Below are positions 17,373-26,262 of a stretch of DNA of 64,000 nt, piece after piece. Source of the stretch: Pseudorhodoferax aquiterrae (GTDB lineage: Bacteria > Pseudomonadota > Gammaproteobacteria > Burkholderiales > Burkholderiaceae_C); contig NZ_BMYK01000003.1 in the NCBI RefSeq assembly GCF_014652235.1, positions 248,001-312,000 of the forward strand, in the 5' to 3' direction. Positions within the stretch are counted from its first letter, which is position 1; every line of letters starts with the position of its first letter. The position numbers were made by a program, and so were the translations under genes. Under the pieces are notes generated by a model that was not told the DNA's origin, made no database searches, and saw only the letters and a list, made by a program, of their open reading frames with translations.

Positions 17373-19001
17373 ATGCCCGACGACCGGCCTTCCGTCCTGA
17401 CGCCCGACGAGGCCTCGTCCCCCGACGCCGACCTTTCCACACTGGCTCCGCTGCGCTGGCCGGTGTTCCGCATGCTGTGGCTGGTCTGGCTGGCCTCCAA
17501 CATCTGCATGTGGATGAACGACGTGGCAGCGGCCTGGCTCATGACCTCGCTGACGACCTCGCCGGTCTGGGTGGCGCTGGTGCAGACCGCCGCCACCATG
17601 CCGGTGTTCCTGTTCGGCCTGCCCAGCGGCGCGCTGGCCGACATCGTGGACCGGCGCCGCTTCTACATCACGACCCAGTTCTGGGTCGCCAGCGTGGCGC
17701 TGCTGCTGTGCGCCACGGTGCTCACCGGCACGGTCACGCCACCGCTGTTGCTGCTGCTGACCTTCGCCAACGGCATCGGCCTGGCAATGCGTTGGCCGGT
17801 CTACTCGGCCGTGGTGCCCGAGTTGATCCCGCGCGCGCAGCTGCCTGCCGCGCTGGCCCTGAACGGCATCACCATGAACGCTTCGCGCATCGTCGGCCCG
17901 CTGCTGGCCGGCGCGCTGATCGCCAGCATCGGCAGCGCCGCGGTCTTCGTGCTCAATGCCGGGCTGTCGCTGACCTCGGCCTTCATGCTCATGCGCTGGC
18001 AGCGCGAGCACAAGCCCGATCCCCTGGGCCGCCAGCGCCTGTGGAGCGCAATGCGCGTGGGCGTGCAGTTCGTGCGGCAGTCGCCGCGGCTCAAGGCCGT
18101 GCTGCTGCGCATCGCATTGTTCTTCTTCCACTCCACGGCGCTGATCGCGCTGCTGCCGCTGGTCGCGCGCGGCCTGCAGGGCGGCGACGCCGCCACCTTC
18201 ACAGTGCTGCTGGCCTCGATGGGCATGGGCGCCATCGCCACGGCCTTCCTGATGCCGCGGCTGCGCCAGTGGCTGGCGCGCGACCAGGTCGTGCTGTACG
18301 GCACGCTGCTGCAGTCCGGCGCCACGCTGGTGATGGCCTTCGCCTCCAACGTGGCAGTGGCCGTGCCGGCGATGTTCGTGGCCGGCATGGCCTGGATCGC
18401 CACGGCCAATTCGCTGTCGGTCTCGGCCCAGCTCGCGCTGCCGGACTGGGTGCGCGCCCGCGGCATGGCGATCTACCAGATGGCCATCATGGGCGCGAGC
18501 GCCTTCGGCGCCGGCCTGTGGGGCCAGGTGGCGGCGCTCAGCACTGTGCAGCTGAGCCTGCTCGTGGCGGCGCTCACGGGTGGCACCGCCATGTGGCTGG
18601 CGACGCGCTTCGTGGTCGATCTGCAGATCGAGGAAGACCTCACGCCCTCGCATGTGCTGCCGGTGCCGGTGGCGAAACAACCGCCGGCCACGGGCCACGT
18701 GCTGGTCAGCATCGACTACCGCATCGACCCCGCGCGCGCGGCCGATTTCGAGCGCGTGATGCAGGACAGCCGGCGCAGCCGCCTGGCCCAGGGCGCGCTG
18801 GAGTGGCACTTGCTCCGCGACATCAGCGACCCCGGCCACTACACCGAGCAGATCGTCGACGAATCGTGGACCGAGCACCTGCGCCGCTTCGACCGCGTGA
18901 CCGCGGCCGACATCGCGCTGCGCGAGCGCAAGCTTGCCTTCCACCTCGAGGAAGCGCCGCCGCGCGTGACGCGCTACGTGGTCGACACGCCGCGCACGTA
19001 G
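17373..19001 (+). CDS. MFS transporter of the MFS_3 (EntS-like) group with C-terminal soluble domain
   Basis: A 542-residue protein. About eleven to twelve membrane helices cover residues ~25-420, including the early cytoplasmic-loop segment GALADIVDRRRFY, a variant of the MFS GxLaDrxGrr motif. Residues ~435-540 form a soluble ferredoxin-like fold resembling antibiotic-biosynthesis monooxygenase domains (RAADFERVMQDSRRSRL, ALEWHLLRDI). This extra domain is typical of this transporter group. Such proteins usually export small molecules such as siderophores; the substrate is not known here. ATG at 17373 lies 4 bases after creA. Its last 28 bases overlap the end of the convergent PAP2 gene. Confidence 0.87.
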   Translation: MPDDRPSVLTPDEASSPDADLSTLAPLRWPVFRMLWLVWLASNICMWMNDVAAAWLMTSLTTSPVWVALVQTAATMPVFLFGLPSGALADIVDRRRFYITTQFWVASVALLLCATVLTGTVTPPLLLLLTFANGIGLAMRWPVYSAVVPELIPRAQLPAALALNGITMNASRIVGPLLAGALIASIGSAAVFVLNAGLSLTSAFMLMRWQREHKPDPLGRQRLWSAMRVGVQFVRQSPRLKAVLLRIALFFFHSTALIALLPLVARGLQGGDAATFTVLLASMGMGAIATAFLMPRLRQWLARDQVVLYGTLLQSGATLVMAFASNVAVAVPAMFVAGMAWIATANSLSVSAQLALPDWVRARGMAIYQMAIMGASAFGAGLWGQVAALSTVQLSLLVAALTGGTAMWLATRFVVDLQIEEDLTPSHVLPVPVAKQPPATGHVLVSIDYRIDPARAADFERVMQDSRRSRLAQGALEWHLLRDISDPGHYTEQIVDESWTEHLRRFDRVTAADIALRERKLAFHLEEAPPRVTRYVVDTPRT

Positions 19002-19801
19002 CGCCGCCGCAGTTCGATGGCGGCGATGCACACCGCCAGCCAGGTCAGGCCCGAAGCGAAGCCGGCCAGCACGTCGCTGGCCCAGTGCACCTGCAGCAGC
19101 ACGCGGCTCACGCCCATGCAGTAGGCCAGCAGTGCCGCGAGCAGCACCGCCGGCAGATGCCAGCGCACGGGCAGCAGGCGCACGCAGAGATAGGCCAGCA
19201 TGCCGTAGACCACCACCGAGCCCGAGGTGTGCCCACTCGGAAAGCTGTAGCCCTCGGCGACGGCGAAGCCGTGCTCGTGCAGCGGGCGCACGCGCGCGAA
19301 GACGCGCTTGAGGCCCTGGTTCAGCAGGCCGTTGCCGGCGCAGGCGACGACCCAGCCCAGCGCGAGCCAGCGGTGGCCGCGCCACAGCAGCCCACCGGCC
19401 ACCAGCACCACGAGCGCGACCAGAGCCAGCGGATCGCCCAGGTGCGTGGCCGTGCCGACCAGGCGCAAGGCGGCTGCGGGCAAGCGCTGCGACAGCGCCT
19501 CGGCCAGGCGCTGGTCGAACAGGCCCAGTTCCTCGTCGGCGTCCACGTCCATGGCCTCCATGGCCTCGGCGAACAGTGCTGCCGTGGCCAGCATGAAGCC
19601 GCCGCCCAGCGCGAGCCACATGCCCAGCCAGGCCCAGGGCGGCAGCCAGGCGCGGGGCGTGTGCAGGTGCAGATGGCGCAGCCCTGCGAACAGCAGGCCC
19701 GCGCACACCAGGGTGGCCAGCAGCCCACCGCCGGCCGCCACCAGCGCATGCTGGCCCAGCCAGTCGGCCAGCGCCTGGACGCGCAGCGCGTCCTCAGCCA
19801 T
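18974..19801 (-). CDS. PAP2-family phosphatase (membrane)
   Basis: A 275-residue protein with about six membrane helices. It carries the three PAP2 motifs in order: KRVFARVRP (KxxxxxxRP), PSGHTSG, and SRVLLQVHWASD (SRxxxxxHxxxD), in the C-terminal half. Family members remove phosphate from lipid phosphates such as undecaprenyl pyrophosphate or phosphatidic acid on the periplasmic side. The start ATG at 19801 overlaps the metallophosphoesterase stop by 8 bases, so the two form an operon. The last 28 bases overlap the MFS gene tail to tail. Confidence 0.88.
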   Translation of the reverse strand: MAEDALRVQALADWLGQHALVAAGGGLLATLVCAGLLFAGLRHLHLHTPRAWLPPWAWLGMWLALGGGFMLATAALFAEAMEAMDVDADEELGLFDQRLAEALSQRLPAAALRLVGTATHLGDPLALVALVVLVAGGLLWRGHRWLALGWVVACAGNGLLNQGLKRVFARVRPLHEHGFAVAEGYSFPSGHTSGSVVVYGMLAYLCVRLLPVRWHLPAVLLAALLAYCMGVSRVLLQVHWASDVLAGFASGLTWLAVCIAAIELRRRYVRGVSTT

Positions 19802-20600
19802 GGGCGCTCCGGTCCAGGTCCAGTGCGTGGCGGGCCACGCAGGCAAAGCGCTGCGTGGCCTCGTCGAAATCCCAGCGCTCCACATGCGCCACGCCCTCGC
19901 CCCGGTGCAGCACGTTGACCGAGTTGTTGGCCTCACGGCGCAGCCGCGAGGACAGCGCCGTGCCGGCCTGCACGCACCACATGCGCCGTGCCAGGCCGGC
20001 GTGCAGCGCGTGCAGGGGCAGGACGTAGGGCAGGTGGATGTGGCCGCCGGCCACCACGTCCGCACCGGCCTGTGCCCAGGCGCGCACGGCGGCCTCGTGG
20101 CCCCGCAGAAGGTCGCGCGCATCGCGCGGCGTCGGCACGGCCACGGGCTGGTGCACCACCACCACACGCAGCTGGCCGGGCGCGGCCTGGCGCAGCCGCG
20201 CCGCCACGCGTGCGATCTGCTCGGCCGAGACCTGGCCATGCTGGTGGCGCCAGCGGCGCGTGGTCTTCACGCAGACCACCAGCCAGTCGGCGCTGTCATG
20301 CACGGGTTCGAGGTCGGCACCGAAGGCCCGCCTCTGGCGCGCATAGGGCCACAGCAGGCGCGCCGCGAGGTTGACGAGCGGGATGTCGTGGTTGCCCGGG
20401 ATTGCGAGCACGGGCCGGCCCAGCCGCGCACAGAACGCCCGGGCGGCCGCGAACTGCGCCGCGGTGGCGCGCTGGGTGATGTCGCCGGACAGCAGCACGC
20501 GTTCGGGCGCGAGCTCCTCAGCCAAGGCCAGCAGCGCCTCGACCACGGGCGCCCGCTCGGTGCCGAAATGCGTGTCCGAGATCTGCAGCAGGACGCTCAT
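19794..20600 (-). CDS. Calcineurin-like metallophosphoesterase
   Basis: A 268-residue two-metal phosphoesterase. Metal-ligand motifs appear in order: QISDTHFG (D-x-H, about residues 7-14), LSGDIT (GD), PGNHD (GNH-E/D, about 68-72), VVHQP, and GGHIHLP (GHxH, about 187-193). These are diagnostic of the class that includes cyclic-nucleotide and nucleotide-sugar phosphodiesterases. No signal peptide is seen, so it acts in the cytoplasm. It begins an apparent operon with the PAP2 phosphatase and follows the lipid-kinase-like gene by 58 bases; the shared theme may be lipid or nucleotide phosphate chemistry. Confidence 0.9.
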   Translation of the reverse strand: MSVLLQISDTHFGTERAPVVEALLALAEELAPERVLLSGDITQRATAAQFAAARAFCARLGRPVLAIPGNHDIPLVNLAARLLWPYARQRRAFGADLEPVHDSADWLVVCVKTTRRWRHQHGQVSAEQIARVAARLRQAAPGQLRVVVVHQPVAVPTPRDARDLLRGHEAAVRAWAQAGADVVAGGHIHLPYVLPLHALHAGLARRMWCVQAGTALSSRLRREANNSVNVLHRGEGVAHVERWDFDEATQRFACVARHALDLDRSAHG

Positions 20601-20658
20601 CGACGGCCTTCGCGCTGCGCGCTGCGGTGCCCAGCACCTTGGGGCGGCCCATCGGTGC

Positions 20659-21642
20659 TCACGCCGGCTCCACGCGGTCTTGCGGCATCGGCATCAGCAG
20701 CCACAGCGGCTGCGGCGAGACGCGGAAGTGCAGCGGCGCGCGCAGCCAGCAGATCTCGCCATCGGTCGCCACCTTGACGCGCGCCGTGCGGCGCGGCGCG
20801 GCCGGCCGCATGGCCAGGCGTTCGAAGCCGAAGCGCAGCACGTCCTCGGCCTCGCCGAGCCGGCCGAAAGCGCCGCGCAGCATCAGGCCCAGCATCGACA
20901 GCGTGCCGACCGGGCGCAGCATCAAAGCCACCAGTTGTCCCTGCGCCAGCAGGCCGGCTTCGGGCACGCCGATCTGCTGCAGCTGCAGGCCGTTGTTGCC
21001 GACGAACAGCGTCGAGGTGCGCACGGACTGCTGCCGGCCCTGGCATTCGAGTTGCAGCCGCAGCGGCCGGTGCGCGTGCAGCAGCGTGACCAGCGCCGAC
21101 CACAGCGCGACGAGCCGGCTGCGGCCATAGCGCCGCTTGTAGGCCTCGCGGTCCTGCAGCAGCTGCGGGTACAGGCCCACGCTGGCGTTGACGAGGAACA
21201 GCCGGTCATTGACCAGGCCCACCTGCACCGGCGCGGGTCGAGCGCGCAGCAGGGCATGCGTCGCCTGCGCCGTGTCCGAGCTGATGCCGTGGGTGCGGCT
21301 GAAGTAGTTGAAGGTGCCCTGCGGCAGCACGCCGAACGGCAGGCCGGCCGGCAGCACGGCCTGGGCCACGGCGTTGAGCGTGCCATCGCCTCCGGCCGCG
21401 ACCACCGCGCCCTGGCAGCCCTGCGCGCGCCGCACCGCCTGGGCCGCGATCTGGGCCACGTCCACGCCGCGTTCGATGCGCAGCACCTCGTGCGCACGTC
21501 CGGCCGCGTCCAGGATCTCGCGGATGGTGCGCTCGGTCGCATCGGCGTCGCTGCGCCCGGAGCCGGCATTGAGCACGATGACCAATGGACCGTCGGCTGC
21601 GAATGCGGGAGGGCTGGAGGCGACGGTGGTGGCTGGGTTCAC
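20659..21642 (-). CDS. Diacylglycerol kinase catalytic-domain protein (lipid kinase family)
   Basis: A ~327-residue protein with LNAGSG near the N-terminus and AAGGDGTLNAVAQAV (GGDGT, about residues 70-74), the ATP-binding signature of the DAGK/YegS/sphingosine-kinase family, followed by the FGVLPQGTFNYFSR segment that normally reads GTxNxF. Such enzymes phosphorylate diacylglycerol or related lipids at the inner membrane. The start is uncertain: GTG at 21642 is chosen because the conserved domain starts ~15 residues later, but the frame stays open to 21732. Position beside a PAP2 phosphatase suggests opposing lipid phosphorylation and dephosphorylation. Confidence 0.85.
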   Translation of the reverse strand: MNPATTVASSPPAFAADGPLVIVLNAGSGRSDADATERTIREILDAAGRAHEVLRIERGVDVAQIAAQAVRRAQGCQGAVVAAGGDGTLNAVAQAVLPAGLPFGVLPQGTFNYFSRTHGISSDTAQATHALLRARPAPVQVGLVNDRLFLVNASVGLYPQLLQDREAYKRRYGRSRLVALWSALVTLLHAHRPLRLQLECQGRQQSVRTSTLFVGNNGLQLQQIGVPEAGLLAQGQLVALMLRPVGTLSMLGLMLRGAFGRLGEAEDVLRFGFERLAMRPAAPRRTARVKVATDGEICWLRAPLHFRVSPQPLWLLMPMPQDRVEPA

Positions 21643-21773
21643 GGGCGGGCAGCTTAGCAGCGGCCCGCATGGCCGCATGTCGGACGGGGCCGCTGCCGCA
21701 GGGCACGCACGGTTCTGGTGCAACGTGGACAATCGCGGGCTTTCGCGCCGCGAAGGCGCACCGGAGACCGGCC

Positions 21774-22640
21774 ATTCGCTCCCACGACAACACGCGCGGC
21801 ATCCTCGCCATGCTCGGCGCCATCAGCTTCTTCGCCTGGATGGACGCGGTCATGAAACTGCTGGCCGCCCACTACCCTGCAGTGCAGGTGGCGGCCCTGC
21901 GCGGCATCGCGGGCCTGCCGCTGGTCTGCCTGTACCTGTGGTGGCGTGGCGAAGCGGGCCGCGTGCTGCAGGTGCGCTGGCCGCTGCACCTGCTGCGCGG
22001 TGTGCTGGGCGTGGCCATGCTCTCGCTGTTCGCCTACGGCCTGCAAAGCCTGCCCATGGCGGTGGCCTACACGCTGTTCTTCATCGGTCCCATCCTGATC
22101 GCGCTGCTCTCGGTGCCCGTGCTCAAGGAGCGCGTGCGCGCCGCGCACTGGTTCGCACTGGCGGCCGGCATGCTGGGCGTGCTGGTGGCGCTGCGGCCGG
22201 ACCAGGATGCGCTGCTGAGCTGGGGCGCGCTGGCCGTGCTGGGGGCCGCCTGCTGCTATGCGGTCTCGGCCATCACGGGCCGCGTGCTCACGCGCACCGA
22301 CTCCAACGGCAGCCTGGTGTTCTGGATGACGCTGCTGGTGGCCGTGGGCGCCGGCGCGCTGGCCGCGCGCGGCTGGGTGCCGCTGCAGGCCGAGCATGGC
22401 TGGACCATCGTGGCGCTGGCCGTGACCGGCTTCATCGGCCAGATGTGCATCACCGAGGCCTTCCGCCATGGGCAGGCCGCGGTGGTCGCGCCCTTCGAGT
22501 ACGCAGCGCTGGCCTGGGCCGTGGGGTTGGACTGGCTGCTGTGGCGCACGCTGCCCGACGCCGCGACGCTCGTGGGCGCGGCCATCATCGTGGCCAGCGG
22601 GCTGTACCTCGTACAGCAGGAACGCCGCGCGCGCTCCTAG
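21774..22640 (+). CDS. DMT superfamily (EamA) transporter, probable ATT start
   Basis: A ~288-residue membrane protein with ten predicted helices in two EamA repeats of five, the RhaT/YdcZ-like arrangement. The conserved opening helix RGILAMLGAISFFAWMDAV lies just inside the N-terminus. The first in-frame ATG near it (21810) falls inside that helix and would cut it. ATT at 21774 has GGAG 7 bases upstream and gives a typical N-terminus (MRSHDNTRGIL). An upstream ATG at 21669 has no ribosome site. Members export or import amino acids, nucleobases or metabolites; the substrate is not known. It is divergent from the lipid-kinase gene. Confidence 0.82.
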   Translation: MRSHDNTRGILAMLGAISFFAWMDAVMKLLAAHYPAVQVAALRGIAGLPLVCLYLWWRGEAGRVLQVRWPLHLLRGVLGVAMLSLFAYGLQSLPMAVAYTLFFIGPILIALLSVPVLKERVRAAHWFALAAGMLGVLVALRPDQDALLSWGALAVLGAACCYAVSAITGRVLTRTDSNGSLVFWMTLLVAVGAGALAARGWVPLQAEHGWTIVALAVTGFIGQMCITEAFRHGQAAVVAPFEYAALAWAVGLDWLLWRTLPDAATLVGAAIIVASGLYLVQQERRARS

Positions 22641-23132
22641 CTACTTCTTCTTGCGGGCGGCATGGCGTTCATGCCATTCGGCCAGCGAGAAGTCGGGATA
22701 GCCGTCGAAGCGCGGGTCGCCGCGCTGGCCCTCCACCGCCACCCAGTTGGCCTTGGAATCGAGCAGGATGTGCGCGTTCTCGGGCGGCACGGGCAGCGGC
22801 GTGTCGATGGCGCTCGCATGCGGGTGCACGAGTTCGGGCCACTCGGGATCCCACAGCCACAGCGCGCTGCCGCAGCGGCCGCAGAAATGCCGCTGGCCGC
22901 TGCTCTGTCGGTCCGGCTTGCCCTCTTCCCGCATCACGGCCTGGTACTTGCGCAGATAGCGCTTGCCACGCACCTTCAGCGTGCCGGCATCGGCGCCCAG
23001 GTTGATCGCATAGCCGCCACCGCCGGCCGTCTTGCGGCAGATCGAGCAGTAGCAGCGCATGAACGGCACCGGCGAAGACGACGCCACCGAGAAGCGGACA
23101 CTGCCGCAATGGCAGGAACCTTCGAGTTGCAT
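22641..23132 (-). CDS. GFA (glutathione-dependent formaldehyde-activating-like) family protein
   Basis: A 163-residue protein with the Gfa fold. Cysteines at 7, 9 (CHC), 27, 29 and 32 (CYCSIC) and a later CGRCG pair bind zinc. Family members are mostly uncharacterised; a few bind glutathione. ATG at 23132 is chosen because GGAGG lies 5 bases upstream. It lies downstream of erpA on the same strand but behind a hairpin, so it may be only partly co-transcribed. The end abuts the DMT transporter tail to tail. Confidence 0.87.
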   Translation of the reverse strand: MQLEGSCHCGSVRFSVASSSPVPFMRCYCSICRKTAGGGGYAINLGADAGTLKVRGKRYLRKYQAVMREEGKPDRQSSGQRHFCGRCGSALWLWDPEWPELVHPHASAIDTPLPVPPENAHILLDSKANWVAVEGQRGDPRFDGYPDFSLAEWHERHAARKKK

Positions 23133-23149
23133 GCAGGCCTCCAAAAGCA

Positions 23150-23175
23150 GAACCGCCGGGCAAGGCCGGCGGTTC
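23150..23175 (-). terminator. Probable intrinsic terminator after erpA
   Basis: GAACCGCCGG and CCGGCGGTTC form a perfect 10-bp stem with a 6-base loop, 21 bases past the erpA stop. On the minus strand it is followed by TTCTGCTTTTGG, a moderate T-rich tail. The GFA ribosome site lies directly after it. Confidence 0.6.
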
Positions 23176-23196
23176 AGGACAGGGAGCGGGGAAGGA

Positions 23197-23562
23197 TCAG
23201 ACCGAGAAGCTCGAGCCGCAGCCGCAGGTGGTGGTGGCGTTCGGGTTCTTGATCACGAACTGGGCGCCCTGCAGATCTTCCTTGTAGTCGATCTCGGCGC
23301 CGACCAGGTACTGGTAGCTCATCGCGTCGATCAGCAGCGACACGCCGTTCTTGGTCATGGTCGTGTCGTCCTCGTTGCTGATCTCGTCGAAGGTGAAGCC
23401 GTACGAGAAGCCCGAGCAGCCGCCGCCCTGCACGAACACGCGCAGCTTGAGGTCGGGGTTGCCTTCCTCGGCGATCAGGTCGGCCACCTTGGCCGCTGCG
23501 GCGTCGGTGAAGAGGATCGGGTCGGGCATCTGGACTTCGACGTTGTCGGCGACTGCGCTCAT
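23197..23562 (-). CDS. erpA: Iron-sulfur cluster insertion protein ErpA
   Basis: A 121-residue A-type carrier. The three cluster-binding cysteines are present: one in [11 protein letters not shown] and two in the C-terminal CGCGSSF. It delivers 4Fe-4S or 2Fe-2S clusters to apoproteins, including isoprenoid-pathway enzymes. ATG at 23562 has GGAG 9 bases upstream. It sits downstream of rplM-rpsI on the same strand, separated by a strong terminator and ~125 bases, so it probably has its own promoter. This gene order is common in betaproteobacteria. Confidence 0.96.
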   Translation of the reverse strand: MSAVADNVEVQMPDPILFTDAAAAKVADLIAEEGNPDLKLRVFVQGGGCSGFSYGFTFDEISNEDDTTMTKNGVSLLIDAMSYQYLVGAEIDYKEDLQGAQFVIKNPNATTTCGCGSSFSV

Positions 23563-23640
23563 GGGGTTGTGCTCCGGAAAAAGTACGGGCAATGCTAAGC
23601 GAATCGTCTTGACGTTGCTTGCAATGCGGTCATTCACCAA

Positions 23641-23664
23641 AGAAAAACCGCCCAGCGGGCGGTT
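23641..23664 (-). terminator. Intrinsic terminator of the rplM-rpsI operon
   Basis: On the minus strand AACCGCCC-GCT-GGGCGGTT forms a perfect 8-bp stem with a 3-base loop, followed directly by TTTTTCTTT. It lies 23 bases past the rpsI stop, an ordinary strong rho-independent terminator. Confidence 0.88.
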
Positions 23665-23687
23665 CTTCTCGGGTTCGCCAGGCGCGA

Positions 23688-24080
23688 TCAGCGCTTGGAG
23701 AACTGCTTGCGGCGGCGTGCGGAGTGCAGACCGACCTTCTTGCGCTCGACTTCGCGGGCGTCGCGGGTCACGAAGCCGGCAGCGCTCAGTTGCGGCTTCA
23801 GCGTCGCGTCCCAGTCCAGCAGCGCGCGGGTGATGCCGTGGCGCGTGGCGCCGGCCTGGCCGGATTCGCCGCCGCCATGGACGTTGACCTGGATGTCGAA
23901 GGTCTCGACATGGTTGGTCAGCACCAGGGGTTGCTTCGCGATCATGATGGAGGTCTCGCGGCCGAAATAGGCCTTGATGTCCTTGCCATTGACCGTGATG
24001 TTGCCGCTGCCCTTCTTCAGGAACACACGGGCGACGCTGGATTTGCGACGGCCGGTGCCATTGTTCCAATCACCAATCAT
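23688..24080 (-). CDS. rpsI: 30S ribosomal protein S9
   Basis: A 130-residue ribosomal protein with the universal opening [17 protein letters not shown] and the C-terminal tail ending [11 protein letters not shown], whose last Arg reaches the P-site t[13 protein letters not shown] is the N-terminal leader, as in related betaproteobacteria. It follows rplM after 11 bases, the conserved two-gene operon. Length and motifs are standard. Confidence 0.98.
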   Translation of the reverse strand: MIGDWNNGTGRRKSSVARVFLKKGSGNITVNGKDIKAYFGRETSIMIAKQPLVLTNHVETFDIQVNVHGGGESGQAGATRHGITRALLDWDATLKPQLSAAGFVTRDAREVERKKVGLHSARRRKQFSKR

Positions 24081-24091
24081 TGCGCGGCTCC

Positions 24092-24520
24092 TCAGATTTC
24101 CAGGGCTTTGGGCTGCTGGGCGGCGTGCGGATGCTCGGCGCCACCGTAGACCTTCAGCTTCTTGATCATGGCGTAGCCCAGGGGGCCCTTGGGCAGCATG
24201 CCCTTGACGGCCTTCTCGAGCGCGCGGCCCGGGTGCTTGGCCTGCATGTCGCGGAAGTTGGTCGCCGTGATGCCACCGGGGAAACCGGAGTGGCGGTAGT
24301 ACACCTTGTCCAGGGTCTTGGCACCGGTCACGCGCAGCTTGGCTGCGTTGACGATCACGATGAAATCGCCGGTGTCGACGTGAGGCGTGTAAATGGCCTT
24401 GTGTTTGCCGCGCAGACGGAGAGCAACTTCGCTGGCTACTCGTCCGAGGACCTTGTCGGTCGCGTCAATCACAAACCACTCATGCACGACCTCAGCGGGC
24501 TTTGCGCTGAAAGTAGTCAT
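24092..24520 (-). CDS. rplM: 50S ribosomal protein L13
   Basis: A 142-residue protein with standard L13 motifs: [41 protein letters not shown], and [20 protein letters not shown] near the C-terminus. It assembles early in the large subunit. First gene of rplM-rpsI. Its ~115-base leader begins at a good promoter (24647-24675). Confidence 0.98.
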   Translation of the reverse strand: MTTFSAKPAEVVHEWFVIDATDKVLGRVASEVALRLRGKHKAIYTPHVDTGDFIVIVNAAKLRVTGAKTLDKVYYRHSGFPGGITATNFRDMQAKHPGRALEKAVKGMLPKGPLGYAMIKKLKVYGGAEHPHAAQQPKALEI

Positions 24521-24646
24521 GTTTCTCTTCTTAAAAAAGATGGGTTCGGGCAGCTCTTTTCCACGGTCGGTGTTTCTCTGAAGGAAACCTCTTAGGTGGG
24601 AGGACGTTCTTCGCCGCGGAGCCAGCCAGTCGCTGCGAAACCGCGC

Positions 24647-24675
24647 ATTATAGGCAGAACCGCCGAGGGCGGCAA
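24647..24675 (-). promoter_or_regulatory. Sigma-70 promoter of rplM-rpsI
   Basis: On the minus strand TTGCCG (-35, plus 24670-24675) and TATAAT (-10, plus 24647-24652) are 17 bases apart. The -10 is a perfect consensus match; the -35 matches four of six bases. Transcription would start near 24640, giving a ~120-base leader to rplM. The -35 lies just before the kinase stop codon. Confidence 0.82.
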
Positions 24676-26235
24676 CTAGGGGCCGTAGGGGCGCTGGCTC
24701 TCGCGCAGGCGCCGCGTGTTTTCCACGCACACCGGCATGGCCGCGTAGGGCGCCTGCTGGCAGGCGCGGAACAGGCACATGGGCCGCGTGAGGAAGTTGC
24801 TGTCGGGGCAGATCTGCTCGGCCGACAGTGCGCGCGGCGCTGCCGGGGGCGGCGGGCGGCGCACCGCCGGGGGCGGCGCGGGCTGCATCGGCAGTTCCGC
24901 CGGCGCTGGCAGCGCCTGGGGACCCGGCGCAGAAGCCGCTGGTGGCGCCGTGACCGCCACCGGGGCCTCGGCCCTGGCCGGCGCCTTGGACGGGACCGGT
25001 GCCGCAGCCGTCGCCGGCGGATCGCCGGGCGAAGCCACGATGCCCACCGCCGCCAGCAGGCCCACGATCAGCGCAGCCACCCCGGCCTTGGGCCACCACT
25101 GGCGCCTGTGCGCTTGCACCACGGCCGGCGCTGCCACGGCCAGGTCGATGGTGCTGTGCGGTTGCGGCGCCTGCCATAGCGTGGACATGTCGTCGTCCTC
25201 GTGCTGCGGGTCGCTCGCGGCGTGCGGCGCCTGCCAGTCGGGGCCGAGTTCGGCCCGCCAGTCGAAGCGCTCCATGCCCGGGACCGGCTGCAATTGCAGC
25301 AGGGCGCGGAACGCGGCCAGGTCGCGCGGCCGCCGCGCAGGGTCGAGCGCGAGCCCGGCCGTCAGCGCCTCGACGAGCGCCGGCGTGTACGCCAGGCCAT
25401 GGACGCTGCGCAGGTGCTCCGCCAGCTCGGCCGGCGGGCGCAGGCTGTCGCGCACCGCGCGCACGCTGGCCGGCACGGGCGGCGCGCGGTTCAGGCAACC
25501 GTAGACCACGGCGGCCAGTGCATAGACATCGCTCCAGGGGCCCTGGGGCATATCCTGGGCATCGGCGTACTGCTCGATCGGCGCGTAGTTGACCTTCAGG
25601 ATGGCCGTGTGCTGCGGCGCGTCCTGGCCGAGCGCCTGGCGCGCCGCGCCCAGGTCCAGCAACACGGGCGGGCCGATGTCCTGCAGGAAGATGTTGTCCG
25701 GCGAAATGTCGCGGTGCACCGTGCCGCGCCGGTGCAGCAGTTCGAGCGCCTGCAGCACCGACCACAGCAGCTTGCGCAGCCAGGGTTCGGGCGGCGGCGT
25801 GCGCATCTGCGCACAGGCCTCCTTGAGCGTCACGCCCTGGTACAGCGGCATCGCCATGTAGGCCGTGCGGTTCTGCTCCCAGACACGCAGCACCTTGACC
25901 AGCGCGGGATGGTCGAACTGCGCCAGCAGGCGGGCCTCGTTCATGAACGAACGCAGGCCCTCGTCGAAGCGCCGCGCATCGGCCCCGGTGCGCAAGGTCA
26001 CGGCCTGGCCGACACGGTCGGCCACGCCGCCCGGCAGGTACTCCTTGATCGCCACCGTGCGGTGCAACGAGTGGTCGTAGGCGCGGTAGACCATGCCGAA
26101 GCCGCCGGCTCCGAGCAGTCCGTGCAGTTCGAACTCGCCCAGCCGCGTGCCGGGCGGCAAGCCCTGGGAGGGATGGCGGACGGCGGCGTTCACGGGCAGG
26201 ACGGCGGGCGCAAGCCAGCCAGTGTAGAGGGCCAT
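24676..26235 (-). CDS. Membrane-anchored Ser/Thr protein kinase (Hanks type)
   Basis: A 519-residue protein. The kinase domain spans residues ~34-315: glycine loop GAGGFG (42-47), ATP-binding Lys64 (VAIKEY), catalytic HRD with Asp176, and DLG (194-196) replacing DFG. A single membrane helix follows at ~384-402. The rest (403-519) is a Pro/Ala-rich stalk, then a small Cys-containing domain ([28 protein letters not shown]), predicted periplasmic. It resembles a signal receptor whose outer domain has at least four cysteines. Start ATG at 26235 is chosen by the divergent neighbour; GTG at 26193 is possible. No phosphatase or target gene is next to it. Confidence 0.87.
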   Translation of the reverse strand: MALYTGWLAPAVLPVNAAVRHPSQGLPPGTRLGEFELHGLLGAGGFGMVYRAYDHSLHRTVAIKEYLPGGVADRVGQAVTLRTGADARRFDEGLRSFMNEARLLAQFDHPALVKVLRVWEQNRTAYMAMPLYQGVTLKEACAQMRTPPPEPWLRKLLWSVLQALELLHRRGTVHRDISPDNIFLQDIGPPVLLDLGAARQALGQDAPQHTAILKVNYAPIEQYADAQDMPQGPWSDVYALAAVVYGCLNRAPPVPASVRAVRDSLRPPAELAEHLRSVHGLAYTPALVEALTAGLALDPARRPRDLAAFRALLQLQPVPGMERFDWRAELGPDWQAPHAASDPQHEDDDMSTLWQAPQPHSTIDLAVAAPAVVQAHRRQWWPKAGVAALIVGLLAAVGIVASPGDPPATAAAPVPSKAPARAEAPVAVTAPPAASAPGPQALPAPAELPMQPAPPPAVRRPPPPAAPRALSAEQICPDSNFLTRPMCLFRACQQAPYAAMPVCVENTRRLRESQRPYGP

Positions 26236-26262
26236 CGGCAACGGCGCCGCTACCATTGGCCG

